Positions 37,964 to 46,074 of a stretch of DNA of 64,000 bases are shown piece after piece. How positions within the stretch are numbered: position 1 is the stretch's first letter; each line of letters opens with the position of its first letter. Both the position numbers and the translations under genes were made by a program. The notes beneath the pieces were generated by a model. The model saw only the letters and a program-made list of their open reading frames with translations, had not been told where the DNA came from and did not search any database. This stretch comes from BD2-11 sp965115885 (lineage in GTDB: Bacteria; Gemmatimonadota; Gemmatimonadetes; Longimicrobiales; Gaopeijiaceae). The DNA is taken from the NCBI GenBank assembly GCA_965115885.1, contig OZ220479.1:1054001-1118000 (forward strand), given 5' to 3'.

Positions 37964-38275
37964 TCAGGCGTCAACCCTGCATCGGCTCTCGAGCGCCTTC
38001 CTGAGTTGCATCTCGTTGGTGTGCTGGTAGCAACTGAGCACGGTCTTGGCGTCCCTCCAGCCGCCGAGCTCGCACAGCACCTTGAGCGGCAGGTCGGCGC
38101 CCGAACGTCTCGCCAAGGCGTCCTCGAGAACGGACAGGGCTTCGGCGGTGACGGGCGTGGTGTGCTCGTGGCCCGTCTTGTCGTGCTCGGCCCTCCACCG
38201 GACGGCCCGACCGTCGAAGTCGACGTCGGACCACCGGTGTTCGGCGTCCCAACCGTCGCGGACCAAACGCCCGAG
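37964..38275 (-). pseudogene. Truncated tyrosine recombinase C-terminus
   Basis: Residues RWSDVDFDGRAVRWRAEHDK through TPVTAEALSVLE are nearly identical to the intact integrase at 39631-40794, then the sequence jumps to DLPLKVLCELGGWRDAKTVL and SCYQHTNEMQLRKAL. About 55 residues, including the HxxR box, are missing, and the N-terminal part is absent. Just upstream, YSADRLGRLVRDG resembles the reading frame found before the intact integrase (SDHFGHLVRDG), suggesting a deletion that fused the two. The catalytic Tyr remains but the protein cannot be functional. Confidence 0.75.
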
Positions 38276-38383
38276 GCGGTCGGCGGAATAGCCGGTCTCC
38301 CCGGTGGACTCGACGAGCGGCGGAGGGTCTTGGGACCGGGCCGGGAAATGCGGCGACGGGTCACACACCGGTTCGAGCCGATC

Positions 38384-38600
38384 ATGTGGGCGGTGGTCCT
38401 GGGCCAGCTCCTTTCCGCGGCGTTCCTCGTCGTTGTCCTCGGCTGGAAGGGGGTCGGCAGCGCGAAGGAGGGCTTCCAGGCGGGAGCCACCGTCGGAGCT
38501 TGGCGTTCGGTCTGTCGATGTACGGAACGATGGTCGGCATGACCACGGTCGCCACCCTCGTCGACGACGCCGTGGCCTCGCCGGTCCTCTACGGAACAAG
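38384..38600 (+). pseudogene. Fragment of a small membrane protein
   Basis: From ATG 38384 the sequence reads MWAVVLGQLLSAAFLVVVLG then WKGVGSAKEGFQAGATVGA; a frameshift near 38497-38500 continues it as AFGLSMYGTMVGMTTVATLV and DDAVASPVLYG. Two or three membrane helices of a small hypothetical membrane protein are recognisable, but both ends are missing. It is a remnant embedded between the integrase copies. Confidence 0.45.
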
Positions 38601-39590
38601 TCATGACCGCGATGCGGTCACCCGCGCAGGACTGAAACCGGCTCCAGGTGGGCGGCGACCCGGCTCGACCTCGCAGTTTCATGGAAATCGGCGGCGCGGT
38701 GATCGCGACGGTGCTCGGCCGGAGATGCGCCGAAGCCTGACCCGAGTCCAAGCGCCACCGTGTCCCGATCTTCGTCGCGCACGGCCCGGACGGCTGCTGC
38801 GGCTGGTCCTTCGGACTCCCCATCCTCCGACCGCCGCCGGATCGAGCAACTCCCGCGTACCCGGCCCAGGTGTCGCGGTGGAGGCCCAGTTCGAGACGTC
38901 GCGCAAGCGCTCCTCGCCGTCGTGCTCGTCGGCGGCCCGGGGTTGTCGACCGACGCCCGCTATCCGCGAAGCGGGGGAAGAGATGCCTGCGGAATGCTCG
39001 ATCGGATCACCGCGCTCGACGCTCGAGTTGCTCCGGCGAGCGTTCGGTGGCGTGCCGCAACAGCGCTCGGTTTCGGGTTCCTCGCCCTTTTTTGTGGATT
39101 GCTGTAGGTTTGGGGCCGTCGTGCTGGATGCGTGCCGGTGGTGGAATCCGGCCGCCGGCAGGCAAGCGTTTCGCGTCTCCGCCAGGGTCGGTTGACCGCC
39201 CCTCGGCGACATGTGCCAACGGACAGGATGGACGTCGAGATTTCGGGCATCGAAGATGTCGGCCCTACCAGGGTTCGGGGGGGATACCGGCGGAGCTCTG
39301 GCGCCCCGCGTAGGGAGCGTAGCGACCGGAGCGGGGCGCCAGAGCTCCGTGTCCCGGTGCGGTGCCCGGCGGGGTGGATTTCCCTGCGCGTTCGTGCGCA
39401 GGAAGCGCGGCAAATCGATGGCCTTCGACCGGAGGCACCCGCCGGGGAGCGCCGACCAACGCCGTACACAGGCCGAGAGCGCCGTACACACAGGCCGAGA
39501 GGCCGATCCGAAGCGCCGCTGCGAAGGGTGCCCGCCCGGCGGAAGGCACTGAAATCCCATCCGCTTGCGAGCACTGCGTTTACGGTGCCG
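38601..39590. other. About 1 kb without an intact gene between integrase copies
   Basis: No coherent gene on either strand. It holds a relic ISL3-type terminal repeat at about 39083-39106 (plus strand GGTTCCTCGCCCTTTTTTGT then GGATTG), the conserved-loop hairpin at 39291-39349, and a short direct repeat of GCCGTACACAGGCCGAGAG around 39461-39500. Confidence 0.5.
39291..39349. repeat. Hairpin element with conserved 21-nt loop, copy 1
   Basis: A perfect 19-bp inverted repeat (CGGAGCTCTGGCGCCCCGC at 39291-39309, complement at 39331-39349) encloses a 21-nt loop containing AGGGAGCGTAGCGACCGGA. The copy at 50507-50557 has an almost identical loop of the same length but unrelated stem sequence. Confidence 0.75.
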
Positions 39591-39630
39591 ACCGTGCGGG
39601 TTCCCGCTGTTCTATTCCCGCTGACTGGTT

Positions 39631-40794
39631 TCAGGTGCGAGGCCTGCGACGGTTGTCGAGCGCCTCCCGGAGTTGCAACTCGTTGGTGTGCTGGTAGCAA
39701 CGGAGCACGGTCTCGGCCTTCCTCCAGCCGCCGAGCTCGCACAGGACCTTGAGCGGCAGGTCCATGAGATCGGAGGCGAACTTCCGCCTCAGCGAGTGCC
39801 AGCCCCTGCGGGGCTTCGGCTCGAGCCCGGCGAGCTTCTCAGCCCTGCTCCACCACTTGTTCGTCAGCGACGCGCTCACGCACTCGGAGGGGTTTCGTCG
39901 GGTGGGCAACACCGGCGCATTGCCAGTGCCCGTGCGCATCGCCGAAGCCTCCTCGAGGACGGACAGCGCTTCGACCGTGACGGGCGTCGTGTGCTCGTGG
40001 CCCGTCTTGTCGTGCTCGGCCCTCCACCGGACGGCCCGACCGTCGAAGTCGACGTCGGACCACCGGAGCTTGCGGATGGCTCCGATGCGATGTCCCGTCT
40101 CGTGCGCGAGCACGAGCGCGACCCGGAAGCGCCAGTCGAGCTTCCCGGACACCTGAAGCAACGCTTGGTACTCCTCCTCGGTCAGCACGACCCGCGTCGG
40201 GTTCTTCTCCTTGGGCGTCCTGAGCCCCTTCAGCGGGTTCGAGACGAGGAGCGGGCGGCCCTGATCGTCCTTCGACTTCGCGGCCCAATTGAGCACCGCG
40301 AGCAGGAACTTCAGGTCGTGCTGGACAGTGCAGTCCGTCACCGGCTTGCCGCTCGGCCCGACCCTGCCCGCCCTCCGTTCGCAGATGAACCGGTCCCAGT
40401 CCCTCCGGGAAAGGGTGGTCGGTTCGCGATCCCGTCCGAAGAGCTCGAGGAACGTCGTGCTGGTGGTCCTGTCGTGGACCTGCGTGTGCTCACTCTTGGT
40501 GGGCGTCACCTCCTCACCGTAGATGTCAAAAAGCGTTCCGAGTGTGAGCGGCTCGGGCTCGGCTTCGGCCTTGCCGTACATCTCCGGATCGACGAAGCCC
40601 GCGGCGAACTCGTCCGCGTACCGCTTCGCCCGAGCCCAGTCGCGATGCCCCAGCGACCGGCTCCGCCTGCGCCCGCTCTCACGCCACTCGATCTGGAACA
40701 GGCCGGTCTTGGGATCGGGGAAGACCCTGACCCGGTTCCGGCCCCATTCGCCGGCGCTGTATCCGCGCCGGCCACGTTTCGTGCGTCCCATCAT
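39631..40794 (-). CDS. Tyrosine recombinase/integrase
   Basis: Encodes 387 residues from the ATG at 40794. An N-terminal arm-binding-like region (VRVFPDPKTGLFQIEWRESG) and SAM-like core-binding domain (TFLELFGRDREPTTLSRRDW) precede the catalytic domain. Catalytic residues are seen as Arg in ETGHRIGAIRKLRWSDVD, His-x-x-Arg in WHSLRRKFASDL, GGW, and Tyr in VLRCYQHTN. It looks intact. It probably mobilised the island to its right, which carries defence-type genes. A truncated duplicate lies at 37964-38275. The stop of a short upstream frame overlaps its start (ATGA). Confidence 0.92.
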   Translation of the reverse strand: MMGRTKRGRRGYSAGEWGRNRVRVFPDPKTGLFQIEWRESGRRRSRSLGHRDWARAKRYADEFAAGFVDPEMYGKAEAEPEPLTLGTLFDIYGEEVTPTKSEHTQVHDRTTSTTFLELFGRDREPTTLSRRDWDRFICERRAGRVGPSGKPVTDCTVQHDLKFLLAVLNWAAKSKDDQGRPLLVSNPLKGLRTPKEKNPTRVVLTEEEYQALLQVSGKLDWRFRVALVLAHETGHRIGAIRKLRWSDVDFDGRAVRWRAEHDKTGHEHTTPVTVEALSVLEEASAMRTGTGNAPVLPTRRNPSECVSASLTNKWWSRAEKLAGLEPKPRRGWHSLRRKFASDLMDLPLKVLCELGGWRKAETVLRCYQHTNELQLREALDNRRRPRT

Positions 40795-40985
40795 CCGATA
40801 CCCTCTCGACGACGGACTGCACGATCTGCTGGATCGCAAGTTGGCCTCGTCGGGGGCGTCCGCGCCAGTCGCGGCTTGGCCGTCGTCGTCCGGGGCGGGT
40901 GTCCTGGCGCGATGTCCGAGAGTGCCGGACCGTCCGGGTTCGGGATCGCGCCGTCGCGGACGAGGTGTCCGAAGTGGTCGGACAC
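40791..40985 (-). CDS. Possible small DNA-binding (excisionase-like) protein
   Basis: A 64-residue frame from GTG 40985 reads VSDHFGHLVRDGAIPNPDGP and ends with a stop overlapping the integrase ATG as ATGA. The start resembles the helix-turn-helix beginning of excisionase/MerR-like proteins (VADHLGxxxRDGxIP), but the rest is Pro/Arg-rich and unlike a complete domain. It may be a remnant. Support comes from the overlap with the integrase and a similar piece beside the integrase fragment. Confidence 0.25.
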   Translation of the reverse strand: MSDHFGHLVRDGAIPNPDGPALSDIAPGHPPRTTTAKPRLARTPPTRPTCDPADRAVRRREGIG

Positions 40986-41530
40986 GACGGCATGGCGAGT
41001 CGAGAAGCCGCTGTCGCCGCTCCACGCCCGGGCGGCGGGCCACGGGTGGTGTCGGGCGCACGAGCGCCCGTGCATGCCCGGGCCGTGGCAGGCGATCAGG
41101 TCGGTGTCCGCGTTCGCGGCGACGCCGGGCAGGAACCCTTCCCGGAGGGATCGATGGCTGCAAGCGACCCCGTGCGGGGCCAAGGGGCGGGTGTGAAGGC
41201 ACACCCGCCCCGAACCCGCACCCGGCCCTTGGGCCGGGGGGTCGCTTGCACCGCCGCCCGCCCGGCCCGGATGGGGCAACACGCCTTCCCGTCGGCGGAT
41301 ATCCGCCGATGCCGATGCGGGTCCTCACCGAAGCGGACCGTGAATCGGCGTCCGAACTCGTTTTCACACTGCGCGGCGGCGGCGAACGTCGTGCGCTCGG
41401 TCTGGCGCACCGAGACGTTCCCCGTCACCATATCCCCCATGACGACCAAGAGCCCACCGAACCTGAACGTTCGGCGCGCAGGGGCGGAGGCGTCCCCGTC
41501 CCCCCGATCCGAACGAGCCGACGGGAGAGA
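40986..41530. other. Gene-poor 545-bp stretch upstream of the broken restriction gene
   Basis: No frame on either strand encodes recognisable protein. It lies between the integrase side and the start of the type ISP remnant at 41531 and may hold their divergent promoters; no clear promoter motif is visible. Confidence 0.35.
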
Positions 41531-42720
41531 ATGAGCGACCAGAGAACTCTCGATCTTGCAGCGAATCCGACTGCGGGCGAAGTCCTTGACCGCATCCGCA
41601 GGGAAAGCTGGGACGAAATCGGAGAAGGGGCGCTGGTTCGAGCTTCTGTTCATGCGCGTACCCAGACAGCAACCCGAGTTCAAGATCGACGGGATCTGGC
41701 GGTGGCCCGACTGGCCCGAGCGGGAACGGCTCACCGAACTGGACGGTCGCGACGTTGGGATCGACTTGGTCGCCCGACGGACGACGGGCGAGTAGGTGGC
41801 CATCCAGTGCAAGTGCTACGACGAGCGCCGCAGGATCGGAATAGGGGGAGATCGACAAGTTCCTCGGCGGCTCCCAGAACCCCGTGTTCGGCCTGCGCTG
41901 GATCGTGGCGACCTGCCGTTGGGCTCCCCACGCCGGGAACGCGATCAAGCGAGCGCATCCGCAGGTCGCCCAGATCGACTTTCGGGAATACCTGCATGTC
42001 CAGATCGAGAAGGCCGACGCGCAGCGCCCGGTTCAGCAACCGTGGCCGCTCCAGGAAGACGCGATCGAGGACGTCGTCGAGGGCCTCGCGAACCACGACC
42101 GGGGCCGTCTCGTCATGGCCTGCGGTACGGGGAAGACCTTCACGTCGCTGCGCATCGCCGAGAAGGTGGTGGCGGACGGGGGACGCATCCTCTTCGCGGC
42201 CCCAGTTGATCGCCTTGATGTCGCAGCAGGCACGGCGCGAATGGCTGCGGCACACGACGCGCAGGCTGCGGTGCGTCGTGGTGTGCTCGGACCGAACCGC
42301 GGGCGGGCCCCACGAGAACGAGGACATCCGCGTCTCGGAGCTCGAGTGTCCGGTCTCGACCGATCCCTCCGCGATCGCCCGGACCCGGTTGGGCGACGGG
42401 ACGACGCACGTGGTGTTCTGCACCTACCACTCGCTCGGAAAAGTCACCCGAGGCCCAACCGAAGCATGGGGCTCCCGAGTTCGACCTGGCCATCGCCGAC
42501 AAGGCGCACCGCACGACCGGCGTCCTCCAGCGAAAGAACGGCGACCGCAAGGTCGATTTCCAGGAGTTCCACGACGAGCGGCGTCTGCGCGCGAAGAAGC
42601 GGCTGTACATGACCGCCACGCCTCGGATCTACAAGCTGCCCTCGAAGACGAAACTGGGTCGCCAGGAGGGCGCAGACGCTCGTCCTGGAGTGCCAGCTAT
42701 GACGTTGACGTTATTGTATC
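41531..42720 (+). pseudogene. Broken type ISP restriction enzyme (Mrr-like nuclease plus helicase part)
   Basis: From ATG 41531 the N-terminus reads MSDQRTLDLAANPTAGEVLD. A frameshift near 41625 leads to KGRWFELLFMRVPRQQPEF and the nuclease-type motif DVGIDLVARRTTGE. A TAG at 41793 interrupts it, apparently replacing a Tyr codon, before VAIQCKCYDERR, completing the D...(Q/E)xK site. Another shift near 41845 leads to GGSQNPVFGLRWIVATCRW, then the helicase Walker A VMACGTGKTFTSLRIAEKVV, and further broken parts (HVVFCTYHSLGKV, AIADKAHRTTG, KKRLYMTATPRIY). The methylase and target-recognition parts of a type ISP enzyme are absent. It is a multiply broken relic. Confidence 0.7.
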
Positions 42721-42995
42721 ACCTTTATACATTTTGGAGTCGCCAAGGGCGGTTCGACCACGACGCTCCGACACTAGATGACAGGAGGTGCAAACCACTC
42801 ATGATTAACTTCGATCAAATCGTGTACCTAGGGATCTCTTCAGGAGTCTCCGCCCCGCCAGCGCACTACCAACCACTGATGCGTGGATCACACGGCGCGG
42901 CGCGAGTGAATCACACCCGCAGTACGGGAACGCCCAATCGACCCAGAGATTCTGTAATGCGATTTCACGGACGAAACAGTTAGAGGAATGTTGAA

Positions 42996-44144
42996 ATGAC
43001 ACCTAATTTCAAAAATGCTACTGTGTGGACAGGTGACAACTTGGATGTTATGCGAGGAATGAACTCCAAGTGTGTCGATTTAATTTACTTGGATCCGCCC
43101 TTCAGCTCGAACCAAGCCTATGCTGCTCCGATAGGAAGTGAGGCCGCTGGCGCCGCCTTCAAGGATACGTGGACGCTGGATGACATTAAGGTGGCGGAGC
43201 AAGGAGAGCTTGCAGATCGAAACCATGCTGCTTATGCCGTGATCGAAGCAACGGGCTTGGCGCACGGTGAAAGACAAAAGGCTTATCTAATTATGATGGC
43301 TGTACGTATTTTAGAAATGTACCGGGTTCTGAAGCCAAAGGGGAGTATTTATCTGCATTGCGACCCCAAGGCGTCCCATTACCTAAAGTTGCTTATGGAT
43401 ACTGTATTTGGTCCAGAGAGATTTCTCAATGAGATTGTCTGGAGTTACGGTCTCGGGGGATCATCTCCTCGCTATTATTCCCGCAAACACGATATCATTC
43501 TGTTCTATTCGAAGAGCAAGGAGTATACTTTCCACAAGCCAACGGTTCCCGCGAGATCCCAAATGTTGATGGGGCAAATGAAGGGCGCAACAGATGTCTG
43601 GGATATTCCGTCCATCAACAATATGGCAAAGGAGCGCACGGGTTATCCTACCCAAAAGCCATTGAAGTTGTTGCGTCGGATTGTTGAGGCATCCACTGAC
43701 AAAGGAGACCTCGTGCTAGATCCTTTCTGTGGATGCGCCACTACTTGTGTGGCCGCAGACGAACTGGGTCGAAAATGGGCGGGAATCGACCTATCGCCAT
43801 TGGCGGTGAAGTTGGTGGTCAAGAGATTGAAAGAATCGCAGACACCGTTCTTTGAGAATGTGATTGCCCGGGAGGACCCTCCAGTCCGTACTGATCTAGG
43901 GGAACTTCCCAACTACCGAACTCACAAGCACACGCTGTTTGGTTTACAAGAGGGCTTGTGTAACGGTTGTCGAGTTGGATTCCCGTTCCGTAATTTCACA
44001 ATTGATCACATTGTCCCCAGATTGAAAGGAGGACAGGATAACATCGAGAACCTCCAATTGCTTTGCTCGGCGTGTAACTCGACGAAAGGCATTGGCACCC
44101 AGGCGGAGCTCATTGCGAAACTAAAAGATACAGGATTTCTGTGA
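42996..44144 (+). CDS. Adenine-type DNA methyltransferase fused to an HNH nuclease domain
   Basis: Encodes 382 residues, with AGAGGA 9 bases before the ATG. The methyltransferase (residues about 5-280) has motif IV first, YLDPPFSSN with Asp33-Pro-Pro-Phe36, and motif I later, VLDPFCGCATTC starting at Asp242, the beta-class order. The C-terminal 70 residues form an HNH unit: Cys322-x-x-Cys325, IDHIVP with Asp337-His338, and LLCSACNSTKG with Cys357 and Cys360. Methylation at adenine is inferred from DPPF. The HNH could make it a single-chain modification/cleavage enzyme, or serve DNA binding. GC content is clearly lower than in the flanks, a sign of recent transfer, and no separate nuclease gene adjoins it. 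Confidence 0.85.
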   Translation: MTPNFKNATVWTGDNLDVMRGMNSKCVDLIYLDPPFSSNQAYAAPIGSEAAGAAFKDTWTLDDIKVAEQGELADRNHAAYAVIEATGLAHGERQKAYLIMMAVRILEMYRVLKPKGSIYLHCDPKASHYLKLLMDTVFGPERFLNEIVWSYGLGGSSPRYYSRKHDIILFYSKSKEYTFHKPTVPARSQMLMGQMKGATDVWDIPSINNMAKERTGYPTQKPLKLLRRIVEASTDKGDLVLDPFCGCATTCVAADELGRKWAGIDLSPLAVKLVVKRLKESQTPFFENVIAREDPPVRTDLGELPNYRTHKHTLFGLQEGLCNGCRVGFPFRNFTIDHIVPRLKGGQDNIENLQLLCSACNSTKGIGTQAELIAKLKDTGFL

Positions 44145-44209
44145 GCGTTCTCCTCCTACTGCTGCCTTCGCGGACGCGATCCTGGGACCGACGGCCAACA
44201 ACGCCAAGA

Positions 44210-44245
44210 GCCTCCTCGCTGTCCTAAATGGACAACCTTAATTCG
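44210..44245 (-). repeat. Relic right end of an ISL3 element
   Basis: On the minus strand the sequence encodes E-L-R-L-S-I-stop followed by GACAGCGAGGAGGC, matching the end of the intact ISL3 copy at 50004-50038 (E-F-R-L-P-T-stop then ACAGCGAGGAGGC). Only the terminus survives. Confidence 0.6.
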
Positions 44246-44423
44246 AGCCGACCGCACACCAAGTACAACATCGTGATCAGATTCCCTTCATCCGGTAGTT
44301 TCGAGCCCAGGCCTTTGCCGCTTGGATCAGCGGGCTTCGCAGACACGCTTTCGAAGAAGCAGGCAGGCAGGGCAGTGCGGGAGCCTCTGCTTGGTGAGGG
44401 AGGACGCGGATCGTTCGGACGTG

Positions 44424-44665
44424 TTGTGATGGGGGTGGACGAGAAGTCGGCGACGCGGGGCCATGACTACGTGACGCTGTTCGCGGAGCTCACGGACCCG
44501 GCGGTTGCTCTACACGACGGGGGGGGGTCCCCGGACGCGGGGAGGCGACGTTCGACCGCTTCCATGCGGTGAAGCTGCTGAACGAGGCGGTGGATGCGGC
44601 GAGCGGAGCGGAAGGAGCGGCCGGATCTGATTGCGGGTGCGGTGGATCTGGCGGGGCACCTCACG
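44424..44665 (+). pseudogene. ISL3 transposase fragment with internal deletion
   Basis: Reads GVDEKSATRGHDYVTLFAEL, nearly identical to the catalytic Asp region of the transposase at 48792-50024, then after a G8 tract resumes in another frame at the segment matching TFDRFHVVKLLNEA. About 150 bp are missing between the parts, and both ends are gone. Confidence 0.75.
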
Positions 44666-45300
44666 GGACCCTAAAGCTGGCGCGCCAGCCTCCCGAGCCG
44701 ACCAAGGTTGATGCTTGACACAGTCCATAAAGTGCCACATCCTTCAAGGAGCGAGTGTTGTTTCTTGACTCTCAAGCGGAAGCACGGGCCGATGTCCAGA
44801 ACATCCCATGACCGGTTGCGCGGGTCACCCGGCAAAGCCGAAACCGAGATGCCGATACAGATGAAACAGGAGTTCGGAGAACGTGACGGCGCCCAGAAGG
44901 CTAGCCCCGCTCAACAGCTTCACCGGCAGAGCCGTTTCGGGGCGGGATGCTGTGGGAAATTGGATCAGACCCCGGATTCGCAGACCATCGGGTTCTACTC
45001 GCATACCAAGGCAGCGGCGGACAAGATCAGCTTTGCTGATATCTACCGCATCAAGATGAGAATCGCCGAGGAAGAGGAAGAAGTCGTATCGGATGAGAGC
45101 GACAATCTGACCTTTCTGTGGCTCCGGGACAGCGTTCTGAAGGAACGGTGGCTTATCGGTGCTAGCCATCGTGATCGCGATACACCGCCAAGTTGCGCTC
45201 GAAGCGTTTCAACCCCAAAGCCCGAGTCATCGGGCTACGTCACCACGACCCAAGTCGAAGAATTGAAGAACCAGGAACTTTCGAGGACTCTCTAGATCCT
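44666..45300. other. 635 bp of moderate GC before the QueC-like module, no confident gene
   Basis: A plus-strand frame stays open from 44708 to 45295 and a minus-strand frame from 45169 to 44825, but neither has recognisable protein sequence. The plus frame contains an acidic stretch (RIKMRIAEEEEEVVSDESDN) and ends 5 bases before the ATG at 45301, so it could be a first gene of the module. A 7-bp stem with 4-nt loop (AGCCCGA/TCGGGCT, 45219-45236) lies in the likely leader. Confidence 0.35.
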
Positions 45301-46074
45301 ATGGGACACGAACGAATCGGTTTTCTTCCGCGCTCCCGCATGTGGCAGGAGTTGGTCTCCAAGATCGGTGATGTTGGTGCGGCCGCCGATGCTGTCCCAA
45401 GAATTGCCCACCGCACTCTGCATCAAGTTCGGCGCCGGCTTGATGGGCTGGAACGGGATTCAGGGCTTGAAGCCGCGTTCTCTTTCATCTTGACGCTCTG
45501 TAGATATGAACCGAAAGCGTCGGATGCTGACCGAGGGCCGGTGATTGACCTTGGCCATAACCCGTCACCCTTGGAGATTACTAGGCTTCTGAATACCTGG
45601 ATTGACGACAATACTGATTCTGCTGAGTATGCTGAGCTTGCAAAGCGCTCTGGCGCAGACGCAATTGCCTATTGGTCCAAGCGATGCTCTGACCAACAAG
45701 AACTCTTCGATGCTCAGCAAACCGCATTACAGATCTGGAGTGACGCCGCAACAGGTTCTGCTTTCTCGGAGATATCACGCGTCTTTTTCGGCAAACTACT
45801 TGAACGGTACCTGAAGTACTTCCTAGAGCGGGAGGCCTCTACACAGTTCCACCGAATTGAAGATCGGGACGCGTTCAGTGAGAACTTGGCGAGTTACGTC
45901 GACTCCGTCGCGCGACATGCCTTCGAAGCGAGCGAGATCACTCAGTCCTTCGCTGCTGGTTGGTATAACAAAAGAGTGCGAGACGCGATGCCTACGCGCG
46001 ACGAAATCCAGGGATTCCTTTCCTTTGCGCTCAGCAAGCTGCGCCAGGAAATCCAACGGGAGGCTGGCGAGTGA
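45301..46074 (+). CDS. Unknown partner protein of the QueC-like module
   Basis: Encodes 257 residues. I start at ATG 45301 (AGGA upstream at about 13 bases); the frame is open further upstream to a TTG at 45193, but without better support. The protein begins Met-Gly-His-Glu-Arg and is soluble, helix-rich and without a motif I recognise: RMWQELVSKIGDVGAAADAV, PSPLEITRLLNTWIDDNT, FFGKLLERYLKYFLEREAST. Its stop overlaps the next start as GTGA, so the two proteins are made together. GC content is near 50-55%, below the flanks. The second residue is glycine, so removal of the first methionine would expose an N-terminal glycine, of interest because the next gene is QueC-like. Confidence 0.8.
   Translation: MGHERIGFLPRSRMWQELVSKIGDVGAAADAVPRIAHRTLHQVRRRLDGLERDSGLEAAFSFILTLCRYEPKASDADRGPVIDLGHNPSPLEITRLLNTWIDDNTDSAEYAELAKRSGADAIAYWSKRCSDQQELFDAQQTALQIWSDAATGSAFSEISRVFFGKLLERYLKYFLEREASTQFHRIEDRDAFSENLASYVDSVARHAFEASEITQSFAAGWYNKRVRDAMPTRDEIQGFLSFALSKLRQEIQREAGE

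Noticed and set aside
44825..45169. Minus-strand frame of 114 codons
   Set aside because: It has no recognisable motif, no good ribosome-binding site, and opposes the likely leader of the QueC-like module.
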